Of a stretch of DNA of 64,000 nt, positions 37,305-46,451 are shown in pieces. The stretch is taken from positions 62,001-126,000 of the forward strand of contig NZ_JAJISB010000001.1 of the NCBI RefSeq assembly GCF_021245735.1, read 5' to 3'. Position numbers and translations under genes: made by a program. Numbering within the stretch: the first letter of the stretch is position 1; each line of letters begins with the position of its first letter. The DNA comes from Brevibacillus daliensis (GTDB lineage Bacteria; Bacillota; Bacilli; Brevibacillales; Brevibacillaceae). A model generated the notes under the pieces. It saw nothing but the letters and a program-made list of their open reading frames with translations. It was not told the DNA's origin and did no database searches.

Positions 37305-37875
37305 ACAACCGATTCTCCTTTATATATCTTTCCACTTCAGCAGGCACAAGATAACGTATGCTTTTTCCAGCTGCAAGCTTATTTCGAATCAGTGTTGAAG
37401 ACAAGTCCCATAGCGACATGGGTACCAGATCAATATAAGGGGTATACTTCGTCTCGGATATTACTGAGTGTGGTCGTTTAAAGCCAATAAATCGGACGTG
37501 CTGAACCAGTTCATCAATCCGATGCCACTTCGGTAACATTTCAATCATATCTCCACCAATAATGAAGAAAAATCGGGTATCTGGATAATCCTTAACCAGT
37601 TGGTTCATTGTATCAAAGGTATAGGATGCTCCCCCTCTGTTAAGTTCCACCGATGTCATGAGAAAGTGCGGATTGTCAGCAATTGCTGCTTGGACCATTT
37701 GTACCCGGTGCTTTGCCCCCGTAATCTCCCTCTTCTCTTGCTTATGCGGAGGAATGTAGGCGGGCATGAACCAAACCTCATCCAATTGCAGGTTATCTCT
37801 TGCCTGTTCCGCAATCAAAAGATGTGCATTATGGATGGGATCAAAAGTGCCACCCAGTATTCCGATTCGCTTCAT
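37285..37875 (-). CDS. nadD: Nicotinate-nucleotide adenylyltransferase
   Basis: This enzyme joins nicotinate mononucleotide and ATP to deamido-NAD in NAD synthesis. The 196-residue protein begins MKRIGILGGTFDPIHNAH, with the nucleotidyltransferase motif GGTFDPIHNAH, and ends with the SSTLIRNKLAAGKSIRYLVP signature. The ATG at 37875 follows AAAGGTGG; the frame goes to 37950 but without family similarity. Confidence 0.96.
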   Translation of the reverse strand: MKRIGILGGTFDPIHNAHLLIAEQARDNLQLDEVWFMPAYIPPHKQEKREITGAKHRVQMVQAAIADNPHFLMTSVELNRGGASYTFDTMNQLVKDYPDTRFFFIIGGDMIEMLPKWHRIDELVQHVRFIGFKRPHSVISETKYTPYIDLVPMSLWDLSSTLIRNKLAAGKSIRYLVPAEVERYIKENRLYGTTGK

Positions 37876-37888
37876 GAAAAGTCCACCT

Positions 37889-38179
37889 TTATGGTAATAC
37901 GATGGTTTTGTTTTCCTTTGATTCCTTGTAAAGAACAATGGTGTTACCAATCAATTGTACCAATTCTGCCTCGGCACCTGTTGCGATATCTTCAGCAACA
38001 TCGTGTTTGTTATCCAGATTATTTGTCAAAATAGATACCTTAATCAATTCGCGTACTTCTATCGCTTCACCGATTTGTTTGATCATATTTTCATTTACCC
38101 CGCCTTTACCAACCTGAAAGATTGGGGTAAGATGATGTGCCTTCGAACGTAAAAATCTTTTTTGTTTACCAGTTAACAT
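37889..38179 (-). CDS. yhbY: RNA-binding protein YhbY (CRM domain)
   Basis: A 96-residue CRM-domain protein, LTGKQKRFLRSKAHHLTPIF then VGKGGVNENMI, that associates with pre-50S particles. The GxxG-like loop GKGG is kept. It begins directly at the aroE stop and precedes nadD, as in B. subtilis (yqeI). Confidence 0.95.
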   Translation of the reverse strand: MLTGKQKRFLRSKAHHLTPIFQVGKGGVNENMIKQIGEAIEVRELIKVSILTNNLDNKHDVAEDIATGAEAELVQLIGNTIVLYKESKENKTIVLP

Positions 38180-39034
38180 TTAATTTCCTCCTTGCTGCAA
38201 ATGTTGCAGCACGATCTCTCTCATTTTATTTACTGGAGCAGCCTGACCAGTCCATAGCTCGTAGGCAAGCGCTCCCTGATTAATAAACATACCTACACCG
38301 GAGTGGTGAACCGCTCCTCGTTCTTTTGCCTGCTGAATTAATTTTGTCTCAAGCGGGTTATAAATCAAATCACTTACGATCAAGTCTTGACGAAGACATT
38401 CACTCTCAACCGGCATCTCTTCCATGTGCGGGAACATTCCGATGGATGTCGTGTTAATAAGAAGAGAGCTCTCGGCTACCGCTTCTTTAGCTTGTGTAAA
38501 AGGAAGTACTTCTACAGCTACCATGGGCGATAAAAAAGAAGCAAGCGTTTCTGCTCGTCCCAGTGAACGGTTAACAATATTAATCTTTTGTACGCCTGCT
38601 TCAGCAAGAGTACAGGCAACTGCACGTGCTGCTCCACCTGCTCCGAGCATCGTTATGGTTAGATCGCGGAGTTCTATTTCCGTTTCTTCCACTAACGATC
38701 GCACAAATCCTGCTCCATCCGTATTATACCCAATCAGCTCACCCTGCTCATTCACGATCGTATTAACTGCACCGATTCGTTCAGCAAGGGGGTCAATGCG
38801 ATCCAAATAAGGCATAACAGCCACTTTATGCGGAATGGTAACATTTACACCGCGCATCCCTAACGCGCGTATTGCCTCTACTGCTTCTTTCACCTGATCA
38901 TTCTGTATTTCAAATGCAGCATAAGCAAACGGCAATTGCTGGTATTCAAATGCTGCATTATGCATAAGTGGTGATAATGAATGAGCTACTGGGCGTCCAA
39001 ATAAACCAACCATTGTTGTTTTACTCCCAATCAC
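38180..39034 (-). CDS. aroE: Shikimate dehydrogenase
   Basis: The NADPH enzyme of aromatic amino acid synthesis that reduces 3-dehydroshikimate. The ~284-residue protein has the substrate block [14 protein letters not shown], catalytic lysine in [10 protein letters not shown], and the NADP loop [15 protein letters not shown] at 39034 has GGGGAG at the right distance; a GTG at 39043 is the other candidate. It leads the aroE-yhbY-nadD-yqeK-rsfS-yqeM row. Confidence 0.95.
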   Translation of the reverse strand: MIGSKTTMVGLFGRPVAHSLSPLMHNAAFEYQQLPFAYAAFEIQNDQVKEAVEAIRALGMRGVNVTIPHKVAVMPYLDRIDPLAERIGAVNTIVNEQGELIGYNTDGAGFVRSLVEETEIELRDLTITMLGAGGAARAVACTLAEAGVQKINIVNRSLGRAETLASFLSPMVAVEVLPFTQAKEAVAESSLLINTTSIGMFPHMEEMPVESECLRQDLIVSDLIYNPLETKLIQQAKERGAVHHSGVGMFINQGALAYELWTGQAAPVNKMREIVLQHLQQGGN

Positions 39035-39058
39035 AAACGACACTCCCCGTCTTGAGTG

Positions 39059-39087
39059 GAAAAGCCCCTTCCGCTTAGAAAGGGGCC
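39059..39087 (-). terminator. Probable terminator after yqeH
   Basis: GCCCCTT and AAGGGGC pair around nine bases; TTTTCC follows on the minus strand. It would separate yqeG-yqeH from the aroE row. Confidence 0.55.
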
Positions 39088-39130
39088 AAGTTCCTTTATC
39101 TTTCTAAATCTGAAGAACCCGACGATAAAG

Positions 39131-40264
39131 CTAGATAAGCCCTTTACGTAACCCAACACTAACTCCTTTTGGAGCATGTACCTCAACAACGCCCTTCACT
39201 TTTCCTTGAAGAGCGATCCAGCCTAAGCCGGCAATCACGATATCAGTTGGACCTTTTGTATCTATTTTAAAAGTATAACGTGTAAAAGGAGGCAGTTCTT
39301 TTGCTGCTGCTCCTGTTGGAGGTGTCAACAATTCTCCATGATGCTTAGCCAATACTTCGTCGGCGTTTTCAAGCTTGGTTCGATGGATGTACACATCCTT
39401 TGCTGTATAACAAGCAAACGGCTGACGTTCGCCACTTACATAATCCACCCTTGCCAATCCACCAAGAAACAAGGTTTGCTGATCATTTAATTGGAACACC
39501 GTAGGATTGATCCTGGTGCGTGGTGTTATCTTACGCAGATCTTCCGGAGATACCAAATGTCCAATCTGATCACGGTTGATAATACCAGGCGTATCAAAGA
39601 TGGAACGATCATCCTCAAGTGGAATCTCAATCTTATCAAGGGTCGTACCAGGAAACGGAGAAGTGGTAATCTCCATATCAGCCGCACCGTAATCATGTAA
39701 AATCCGATTAATCAACGTCGATTTTCCTACATTCGTGACACCTACAATGTATACGTCACGTCCTTTGCGCAATTGACCAATACGGGCAAGCAATTCATCA
39801 ATTCCCTCACCTTTTGCAGCACTTACTAATACTACATCGTCTGGACGCAAGCCACGTTCTTTGGCTTCATGCTGAATCCAGTTACGTACCCGATTCTGAC
39901 TAATATTGCGTGGTAACAGGTCAACCTTGTTCCCCACTAATAAAATCGGATTTTGTCCTACAAAACGAGGTAAACCTCTCAGCCAGGAACCATGGAAATC
40001 AAAAATATCAACAACCATTACAACCAAGCTGTCAGTGGATCCAATCCCGTTTAATATCCGCAAAAAATCATCATCGTGCATCTCTACTGGAGCAACTTCA
40101 TTATAATGCTTAATACGGAAACAGCGCTGACAAATTACAATATCCCGCTTCAGGGCTGAAGCAGGAGCATAGCCAGACTTGTTTTTATTCTCTGTCTGTA
40201 TTTCGATACCACAGCCTGCACAGGAATACGGCTGAGTTTGATCTACTTCTTGTTGTTGTACCAC
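39131..40264 (-). CDS. yqeH: Circularly permuted ribosome-assembly GTPase YqeH
   Basis: YqeH acts in 30S assembly. An N-terminal zinc finger (CAGCG ... CQRC) precedes a GTPase domain whose motifs run in permuted order G4-G5-G1-G3: GNKVDLL, SAAKG, GVTNVGKSTLINR, DTPGI. The GTG at 40264 follows AAAGGA, whereas the ATG at 40291 has no signal; either way the gene overlaps yqeG. Confidence 0.95.
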   Translation of the reverse strand: MVQQQEVDQTQPYSCAGCGIEIQTENKNKSGYAPASALKRDIVICQRCFRIKHYNEVAPVEMHDDDFLRILNGIGSTDSLVVMVVDIFDFHGSWLRGLPRFVGQNPILLVGNKVDLLPRNISQNRVRNWIQHEAKERGLRPDDVVLVSAAKGEGIDELLARIGQLRKGRDVYIVGVTNVGKSTLINRILHDYGAADMEITTSPFPGTTLDKIEIPLEDDRSIFDTPGIINRDQIGHLVSPEDLRKITPRTRINPTVFQLNDQQTLFLGGLARVDYVSGERQPFACYTAKDVYIHRTKLENADEVLAKHHGELLTPPTGAAAKELPPFTRYTFKIDTKGPTDIVIAGLGWIALQGKVKGVVEVHAPKGVSVGLRKGLI

Positions 40265-40803
40265 GAAATCATTCCTTTCTTGCGCATCCAACTGAGCGCA
40301 ATCCGCTCCATTTGTCTGTTAAAACGGGTAAAAAACCCGTCCGAGTCCTTAACTGGTACGACCAAAATCGTGTGAAAGCCCAGCCTATTACCCCCAAGTA
40401 TATCCGTAAATAGCTGGTCGCCAATTACTACGGTTTCCTCAATGGTTACCCCCATTAGCTCAATCGCACGCACAAAAGCCTGTTTGCCCGGTTTTTTGGC
40501 AGCTGGTATATACCTGCATCGCAACGGTTGGCAAAAATGAAGGACTCGTGCCTTGTTATTATTCGACACGATGGTCACTTGAATCCCCGCTTCATCAAGA
40601 CGTTTAAACCACTCTTTCACTTCCTCGGTAACATCTGGTGCATCCCAAGAAACTAGCGTATTATCCAGATCGGTGATAATCGCTTTAATGTTTTGCTTTA
40701 TTAACTGCTCTATATCAATTGTGAAAACAGATTCCACATATTCATTAGGGGTCAGTTTTTGTAGCAGCAAATGTATAAACCTCCCGTACAAACGTTCTGG
40801 CAT
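40243..40803 (-). CDS. yqeG: HAD-family phosphatase YqeG
   Basis: A 186-residue HAD hydrolase with the catalytic motif ITDLDNTLV (both Asp present), motif II VSNNN and motif IV IGDQLFTDILGG. Members act on phosphatidylglycerophosphate in plants, but the bacterial role is unproven. It leads the yqeG-yqeH pair and overlaps yqeH by about 22 bases. Confidence 0.93.
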   Translation of the reverse strand: MPERLYGRFIHLLLQKLTPNEYVESVFTIDIEQLIKQNIKAIITDLDNTLVSWDAPDVTEEVKEWFKRLDEAGIQVTIVSNNNKARVLHFCQPLRCRYIPAAKKPGKQAFVRAIELMGVTIEETVVIGDQLFTDILGGNRLGFHTILVVPVKDSDGFFTRFNRQMERIALSWMRKKGMISWYNNKK

Positions 40804-40890
40804 AGCGATAAGCGATACATTTCAGAACGAAGATATCGGGACTAACTATACCATATCAATGGATACTCTTGCAAAAGAAAAACATATCTG

Positions 40891-41085
40891 TTAAGGGTTT
40901 TGCTCTTCTTTTTTCATCAGTCTTCTAACATGCTCATTTGGATTCCAACAATGAAACTGATAAGTCGGTTTTGTTTCAAACCCAAGACGGCTGCATCGAT
41001 ATGTTGGTTTGCCTTCATTCTTAGGTTCCACGTGGTAATTCGTGCAAGTAGCACAGCAGTGAAAACGGTTTGCTTTCTCTGTCAT
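40891..41085 (-). CDS. Small cysteine-rich, probably zinc-binding protein
   Basis: A 64-residue hydrophilic protein with five Cys and three or four His in a ribbon-like spacing (FHCCATCTNYH, then RCSRLG, then FHCWNPNEH). I do not recognise the family. Its ATG overlaps the DCC gene stop by four bases, so it is the third gene of the dinB-DCC row and is surely translated. Confidence 0.75.
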   Translation of the reverse strand: MTEKANRFHCCATCTNYHVEPKNEGKPTYRCSRLGFETKPTYQFHCWNPNEHVRRLMKKEEQNP

Positions 41086-41441
41086 CCTTTCTCCTCCGAT
41101 CGTCCGAACCAGCTATAACGGTTTTTGGCAACATAGCGATAAACACGTTCGCCGACATATGACATTCCCGGGATGTAAAGCAGAGGGACTAACCAGAAAA
41201 ACCACGTAAAACGAAGTAACATGCGTACGGCATAAAAAGCTTGTAGGATCTCTGTGGATGGCAGCTCCACTTTCAATGATTCACCGCATGAACGATCATG
41301 TATGTCACAGGCTGGAGCATCTACATAATGTCGCCAAACCAGATTCTTTTTATAGGCTGGACGTGCAAGGCGAATCAGCCATTTACGAATGAATCGGCAC
41401 ATATTACACTCTTTATCATAATAGACAATGGCGCTCTTCAC
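41082..41441 (-). CDS. DCC-type thiol-disulfide oxidoreductase-like protein (DUF393)
   Basis: A 119-residue protein beginning with the DCC-family pattern VYYDKECNMC, where the CxxC pair is the presumed redox centre. A hydrophobic stretch (FTWFFWLVPLLYIPGMS) lies near the C-terminus. The GTG at 41441 follows AAAGAGGG; a TTG at 41459 is less likely. It starts two bases after dinB and overlaps the Cys-rich gene. The substrate is unknown. Confidence 0.8.
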   Translation of the reverse strand: MKSAIVYYDKECNMCRFIRKWLIRLARPAYKKNLVWRHYVDAPACDIHDRSCGESLKVELPSTEILQAFYAVRMLLRFTWFFWLVPLLYIPGMSYVGERVYRYVAKNRYSWFGRSEEKG

Positions 41442-41443
41442 TA

Positions 41444-42508
41444 TTATCCCTCTTTCCAACTGGGAAGCTGAAACATAGTCAACTGTTCAAAGCGAGTGCC
41501 CGGCTCGTCTATATGCAAAAAATTACTAAACCCAGCCCCAATTAGCCTGACTCCCTTAGAAAAATCAAAATCATCTACCAGGTATTCCAGCCACTCTTCC
41601 CAATTACTTCCTGCTTCCACTTTACGTTGTTTGCTTCTGGTTGTGAAGTCTGTATAACGTATTTTAAGCGTTAACGTCTGAGGCATCACTTGTTCATCTT
41701 CTGACTCTTGCTTTATTTCCTCCAGCAATTCACGTGCGACCTCAATTATTCTTTCTCGTTCGTGCAGATCATAAATCAGTGTGGTTTCACGACTAATTGA
41801 CTTCACTGAACGTTCCATTTTGATTTCTCGGTAATCAATTCCTCGTGCTCTCTGGTAAAGGGCATGACCCCACTTTCCAAACAATTGAACAAGCTCCTCC
41901 TCTGAATGCTCCCAGAGGTCTCGTACCGTCTCGATGTGTCGTCGCTTCAATACTTCCTGTGACTTTTTCCCGATTCCATTAATTACCCCAATAGGAAGAG
42001 GAGCCAGTATATCTAGTGCTTCCTCTGGTCGAATGATAACAAAGGCGTCCGGTTTCCTTAAATCACTTGCAATTTTGGCAAGCGACATGTTGTAGGAAAG
42101 TCCAATGCTACAGGTAAGACCAGCTTCAAGCCGAATTCTCTCTTTAATAATCTTCGCAACAGGAACGGCATTATCATAATGAGACACGTCCAAATAAGCC
42201 TCATCCAATCCTACCGTTTCGAATAATTCTGCATAGTCGGTAAAAATAGCACGAATCTCCGCAGACTTTTCATGATATCGGTCAAAACGACATGGAACAA
42301 AGATCCCTTGTGGACATTTTCTACGCGCGATGGCTACAGGCATAGCAGAGTGAACACCAAATTCACGTGCCTCATAGCTACAGGTGGCTACTACTCCTCG
42401 GTTTCCTGTGCCCCCAACAATAACGGGATGTCCCAGGTATTCAGGATGATCTAGTTGTTCCACGCTGGCGTAAAAAGCATCAATGTCCAGATGGATGAAT
42501 TTTTTCAT
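41444..42508 (-). CDS. dinB: DNA polymerase IV (Y family)
   Basis: A 354-residue translesion polymerase. The N-terminus FIHLDIDAFYASVEQLDHPE and the catalytic VGLDEAYLDVS (metal-binding Asp and Glu) are intact, as is the helix-hairpin-helix PIGVINGIGKKSQEVL. The usual beta-clamp motif may be LTMFQLPSW at the C-terminus. It leads a three-gene row; no LexA-type box was recognised upstream. Confidence 0.95.
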   Translation of the reverse strand: MKKFIHLDIDAFYASVEQLDHPEYLGHPVIVGGTGNRGVVATCSYEAREFGVHSAMPVAIARRKCPQGIFVPCRFDRYHEKSAEIRAIFTDYAELFETVGLDEAYLDVSHYDNAVPVAKIIKERIRLEAGLTCSIGLSYNMSLAKIASDLRKPDAFVIIRPEEALDILAPLPIGVINGIGKKSQEVLKRRHIETVRDLWEHSEEELVQLFGKWGHALYQRARGIDYREIKMERSVKSISRETTLIYDLHERERIIEVARELLEEIKQESEDEQVMPQTLTLKIRYTDFTTRSKQRKVEAGSNWEEWLEYLVDDFDFSKGVRLIGAGFSNFLHIDEPGTRFEQLTMFQLPSWKEG

Positions 42509-42624
42509 AGGCGCTCACCGTTACCCAAACATATATTCTCATTTTATTATCCTCTATTTTAAGGTGAGTTGCAAGTTAAACTGTCTGAGTAAAGGGTAAG
42601 GAGCATGAGCATACCTCGCATTAC

Positions 42625-43263
42625 CTAACTTGTGCAGCGTGTAACCATATCAAAAGATGCTTGAGGAACCGATGTTTCACAGACGTCATCCCCGGAAAAG
42701 AGCAGGACATATGACATCCATTCAGGTGAGAGGTAAAAGTTGTTATCTACTCGTTGTAGAACACGTTCGGAGATCAGATTCCATTCTAGCAAAAGCCGAT
42801 CAGACGGTAATCCCCGATTAATGTCATCATCCAGTTCTCCATAATAGGATGGCAAATACGTTCGGACTACACCGCCTAGTTTGCAAATGTTAAGGTATGC
42901 ATTTCGGGATTCCAGGGGATCAAAAGTCCACGTGATTCGCTTGTATCCATACGCAAGCGCCCATTTTCGTTGTTCTACTTTTAATTGCTGACCAATACCT
43001 TGATCTCGGTAGACAGGATCAATAGCTAAAAGATGGGAGCAAAGATATGCCTCGCCCTCCTTATACCCAGCAAAACCATAACAAAAACCAACCAATTTAT
43101 GCTGCTCAAAAGCACCTATCACAATCCCACCATTATGTAATGCGGCAATTATATGGCCCGACGACGTCCCCGTCCCTTTTCCCCAAATGGCATCCTGTAA
43201 TGTACAGACCATTTCAACGTCTTCTATTTGTGTAAGTATTCTGTATTCGATGGTTACACTCAA
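42625..43263 (-). CDS. GNAT family acetyltransferase (COG3375-like)
   Basis: A 212-residue protein with the acetyl-CoA motif HLLAIDPVYRDQGIGQQLK and the following WTFDPLESRNAYLNICKLGG, which is typical of the COG3375 group of predicted acyltransferases. The substrate is unknown. It is monocistronic. Confidence 0.85.
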   Translation of the reverse strand: MSVTIEYRILTQIEDVEMVCTLQDAIWGKGTGTSSGHIIAALHNGGIVIGAFEQHKLVGFCYGFAGYKEGEAYLCSHLLAIDPVYRDQGIGQQLKVEQRKWALAYGYKRITWTFDPLESRNAYLNICKLGGVVRTYLPSYYGELDDDINRGLPSDRLLLEWNLISERVLQRVDNNFYLSPEWMSYVLLFSGDDVCETSVPQASFDMVTRCTS

Positions 43264-43375
43264 GACCCTCTCCTGCTTTCTCTAACTAGACTAGAATGAA
43301 ATTTTTCATTCGAATTATTGTAAACATATTTCATTTCATTCAATATCTTTCCTGCGTGTATCAGGAACTTATCAT

Positions 43376-43846
43376 CTATTCTTCATTCTCATATTTCTTC
43401 AGCCACTCGTCTTGCCAACTTAAAAAAGAGCGAAAGTGAAGTTCTTCGACCGTTTTCCCATCTATTGAAAAATAGCCACCTACCATTCTTTCTCTACTCA
43501 TTGGCTGCGCGGTTCCTCCTATTGGTTTCTTATCAACTTCATAGACAAAAGCTTCGACTTTTCCTTCTGAAAGGGGATGGTGAGTCACGATGAATTTTTT
43601 TACGATAATATTTTTACCAATATATAAGGAGGGATCAACTTCTTGCAATTCCCAGTACATCATGTGAGGTAGTGTGACAAGGTGTTGCTTCGTAAGGATG
43701 TATTGATCTACTATGCCTTCATATGATTCAATACTGTATCCCTTGTTCTCCAAATATGTTGTTGCCTGCGTATCTACTAATTCAGTGGCATCATTAAAAT
43801 ATCCAAGTATCAGTACGACAATCAGGTTTCTGAATATTATCTTCAT
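43376..43846 (-). CDS. Exported protein, unknown
   Basis: A 156-residue protein with a short N-terminal hydrophobic segment (FRNLIVVLILGYF) but no lipobox. The body ends in EWLKKYENEE. It may be a DUF4830-like secreted protein, but I cannot name the family with confidence. It stands alone. Confidence 0.6.
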   Translation of the reverse strand: MKIIFRNLIVVLILGYFNDATELVDTQATTYLENKGYSIESYEGIVDQYILTKQHLVTLPHMMYWELQEVDPSLYIGKNIIVKKFIVTHHPLSEGKVEAFVYEVDKKPIGGTAQPMSRERMVGGYFSIDGKTVEELHFRSFLSWQDEWLKKYENEE

Positions 43847-43876
43847 TTATTCATCATCCTTTTCTCTTAAAGGAAA

Positions 43877-43918
43877 TAGACCCGTTCTCTCTGCTATCGT
43901 AACAGGAAAACGGGTCTA
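43877..43918 (-). terminator. Bidirectional terminator after the amidotransferase gene
   Basis: TAGACCCGTT and AACGGGTCTA form a perfect 10-bp stem with a long loop; the minus-strand tail is TTTCCTTT. Confidence 0.65.
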
Positions 43919-43965
43919 CCCTTATGCATACTTCATTCTATTAGACGTTTAAAACCCTTCCATGC

Positions 43966-44697
43966 TTACACCTTCACTGAGGAAGATGCTACCTCACTTA
44001 CAAATGCCTTCAAAAGTCCCAGCATTTGCTCTTCTCTCACCCACATCCGCTCCGGATGCCACTGAACACCAATAATACGTCCATCTTCACTCTCAAAGCC
44101 TTCAACTACACCATCGGGAGCAATAGCAGTAACACGATAACCCTCGGGCAAATCCTTTACTGACTGATGATGGGTACTGTTAACCAAAATTTTGTCAGTA
44201 CCTAGTGCAGATTGAATAAAGCCTGGCTGAAGCACCACTTCATGCGAAGCATATTGAATCGTACCTTTTTGACGATGACCGATTGCACCAGGTATCTGGC
44301 TGGCAATATCCTGAACGAGTGAACCGCCCAAGGCAACAGCCAAAATCTGAGCACCACGGCACACCCCAAACATCGGTAGGTTACGTTCTCTGGCTGCCTG
44401 AATCAATCTTAGCTCTGCTTGATCCCGCTCAGCATCTACTTCTCCCAGCTCTGGATGAGGTGCTTCGTGATAGAGATGGGGGGCTGGATCAACGCCACCT
44501 GTAAAAATGAGTGCATCCACCGCATCAAGAATGTCAGGAATCGGATATTGGTCCTGATGCAACAAAGGAATCATTACGGGAAGTCCCCCGCTTTTCATTA
44601 CGCCTTCAACAAAACCATTACTCACATAATAATAATGTTCTACATGTACATCAGGTAAAAACATACGTGGTCCTGCAATCCCAATAACCGGTTTCAC
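43966..44697 (-). CDS. Class I glutamine amidotransferase-like hydrolase (PuuD type)
   Basis: A 243-residue peptidase C26 protein. The nucleophile elbow is GVCRGAQ with Cys, and the His-Glu pair is in GVQWHPE. Members such as PuuD split gamma-glutamyl-GABA; others act on gamma-glutamyl compounds. It begins 15 bases after an OppA-type lipoprotein gene, so uptake and hydrolysis of gamma-glutamyl peptides is a reasonable guess. Confidence 0.85.
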   Translation of the reverse strand: MKPVIGIAGPRMFLPDVHVEHYYYVSNGFVEGVMKSGGLPVMIPLLHQDQYPIPDILDAVDALIFTGGVDPAPHLYHEAPHPELGEVDAERDQAELRLIQAARERNLPMFGVCRGAQILAVALGGSLVQDIASQIPGAIGHRQKGTIQYASHEVVLQPGFIQSALGTDKILVNSTHHQSVKDLPEGYRVTAIAPDGVVEGFESEDGRIIGVQWHPERMWVREEQMLGLLKAFVSEVASSSVKV

Positions 44698-44712
44698 GGA
44701 CTCTCATCCCTT

Positions 44713-46326
44713 CTATTCTCGTCGTGCGTATTTATAATCGACGAAGCCTAGTGCGTCAATCACAACGCCTTTGACATCATCCTTTTTCAACCATTTATAT
44801 GTGTAGTAATAAAGTGGAGTCACAGGCATTTCTTCCATGATCATTTCATCTGCTTGCAGTAAAATCTTCTTGCGTTTTTCAGGATCTATTTCTACCATGG
44901 ACTGATCAAGAAGCTTGGCATACTCAGGATTGGACCATCCAGAGCGATTGCTGCCACCATCTGTTTTATATACTTCTAGGAAGTTAATCGGATCGTTGAA
45001 GTCACCAATCCAGCTAGCGCGTGCTACTTGGAAATCGCCTTGTTTCATGGCATCACGAACTACTTTTAACTCCATATTTTTCAGTTTCACTTCAACGCCC
45101 AAGGTTGTGCGCCATTGATCCTGAATTGCTTGTGCCAGCTTACCGTGAAGTTCATCTGTATTATACAACAAAGTGATCTCAGGCAGCTTAGTCATTTTTT
45201 CTTCTTTCATACCTTCTGCCAGTAACTGTTTCGCTTTTTCTGCGTCATTATCCTTAAAGTGACCTTCTGGTTTTAACATCATGGATGGAGGCAGAATTCC
45301 AAGAGCAGCTGTTCCACCTGTTTGTACGATATTATCAATCAAGGCTTGACGATTAATGGAATACGCAAATGCCTGGCGAATTTTCTTATTATTAAACGGG
45401 GCTTGTTTCGTATTAAATACATACCAGTAAGTACCCGCAGTTGCTTGTGTTTCTAATCTATCCTCCAGCGTCGCAATCGCATCGGAAGGAATATCACCTA
45501 AGGGAGAGCCAGCCCAATCAAGGTCACCATTTTCAAACATGTTTAATTCGGTGTTCGTATCCTCAATCATGTTGTACTCCAATTTTTCCAGCTTCACATT
45601 TTTCTCATCCCAGTATGTAGGATTCTTTTTAAATGTAATCTTGGATTTATGGTTCCATTCCTCCATAATGAAAGGACCGTTTCCTATATAAGTACTCGCT
45701 TCATTAGCCCAATCCTTGTTGCCTTCAACAATTTTTTTATTCACAGGCATATAAGTTACGGAAGAGACAAGCTCAAGGAAATACGGTGCTGGATTCTCCA
45801 AGGTTACTTCCAACGTTTTTTCATCCAAAGCTTTTACCCCAATCTGATCAGTTGGGACTTCACCAGCATTTGCTTTCTGCCCGTTTTTTATATAATAAAG
45901 TTGATAGGCGTACTCAGATGCTGTAGCTGGATTTAATACGCGTTTCCAAGCGTATTCAAAATCATGAGCCGTTACCGGATCACCATTTGACCATTTGCTT
46001 TCACGCAAGGTAAAGGTATACGTTTTTAGATCATCTGATATCTTGTAGCTCTCTGCAACAGACTCGTGTAACTTACCATCTTCACCTAGACGCATCAAAC
46101 CGTCAAAACCCGCTTTTGCTACTGCCATGGAAATAGCATCTTGTGCTAAACCAGGATCAGCGGTAGGTGGCTCTGTTTTAATATTGACACGAAAAACTTG
46201 TTCTTTGTTCCCAGCTTGAGGACTCTGCCCTGTGCCTTCGTTTGCCTGATTGGTAGAACCACAGCCAGCAAGCACCGTGCTTAACGCCAACACAGCACAT
46301 AGAGTTCGAAATACGAATTTCTTCAT
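44713..46326 (-). CDS. Oligopeptide-binding lipoprotein OppA type, without permease genes
   Basis: A 537-residue SBP_bac_5 lipoprotein with lipobox STVLAGC (Cys22). The segments TYTFTLRESKWSNGDPVTAHD and IGNGPFIMEEW match OppA of Bacillales, and not the DppA copy in this window. No permease or ATPase gene adjoins, so it must use a transporter encoded elsewhere. It shares an operon with the C26 hydrolase. Confidence 0.9.
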   Translation of the reverse strand: MKKFVFRTLCAVLALSTVLAGCGSTNQANEGTGQSPQAGNKEQVFRVNIKTEPPTADPGLAQDAISMAVAKAGFDGLMRLGEDGKLHESVAESYKISDDLKTYTFTLRESKWSNGDPVTAHDFEYAWKRVLNPATASEYAYQLYYIKNGQKANAGEVPTDQIGVKALDEKTLEVTLENPAPYFLELVSSVTYMPVNKKIVEGNKDWANEASTYIGNGPFIMEEWNHKSKITFKKNPTYWDEKNVKLEKLEYNMIEDTNTELNMFENGDLDWAGSPLGDIPSDAIATLEDRLETQATAGTYWYVFNTKQAPFNNKKIRQAFAYSINRQALIDNIVQTGGTAALGILPPSMMLKPEGHFKDNDAEKAKQLLAEGMKEEKMTKLPEITLLYNTDELHGKLAQAIQDQWRTTLGVEVKLKNMELKVVRDAMKQGDFQVARASWIGDFNDPINFLEVYKTDGGSNRSGWSNPEYAKLLDQSMVEIDPEKRKKILLQADEMIMEEMPVTPLYYYTYKWLKKDDVKGVVIDALGFVDYKYARRE

Positions 46327-46451
46327 TAAGTAACACTCCTTGCTTCGAATTATGTAGAAAATTGTGGCGTTTCTTTCATAAAAGCTTATATTTTTAATAG
46401 TATAGTAGATTCGTTTATTTATGTATATACAAAAAGAAGAGGTGAAGATTC

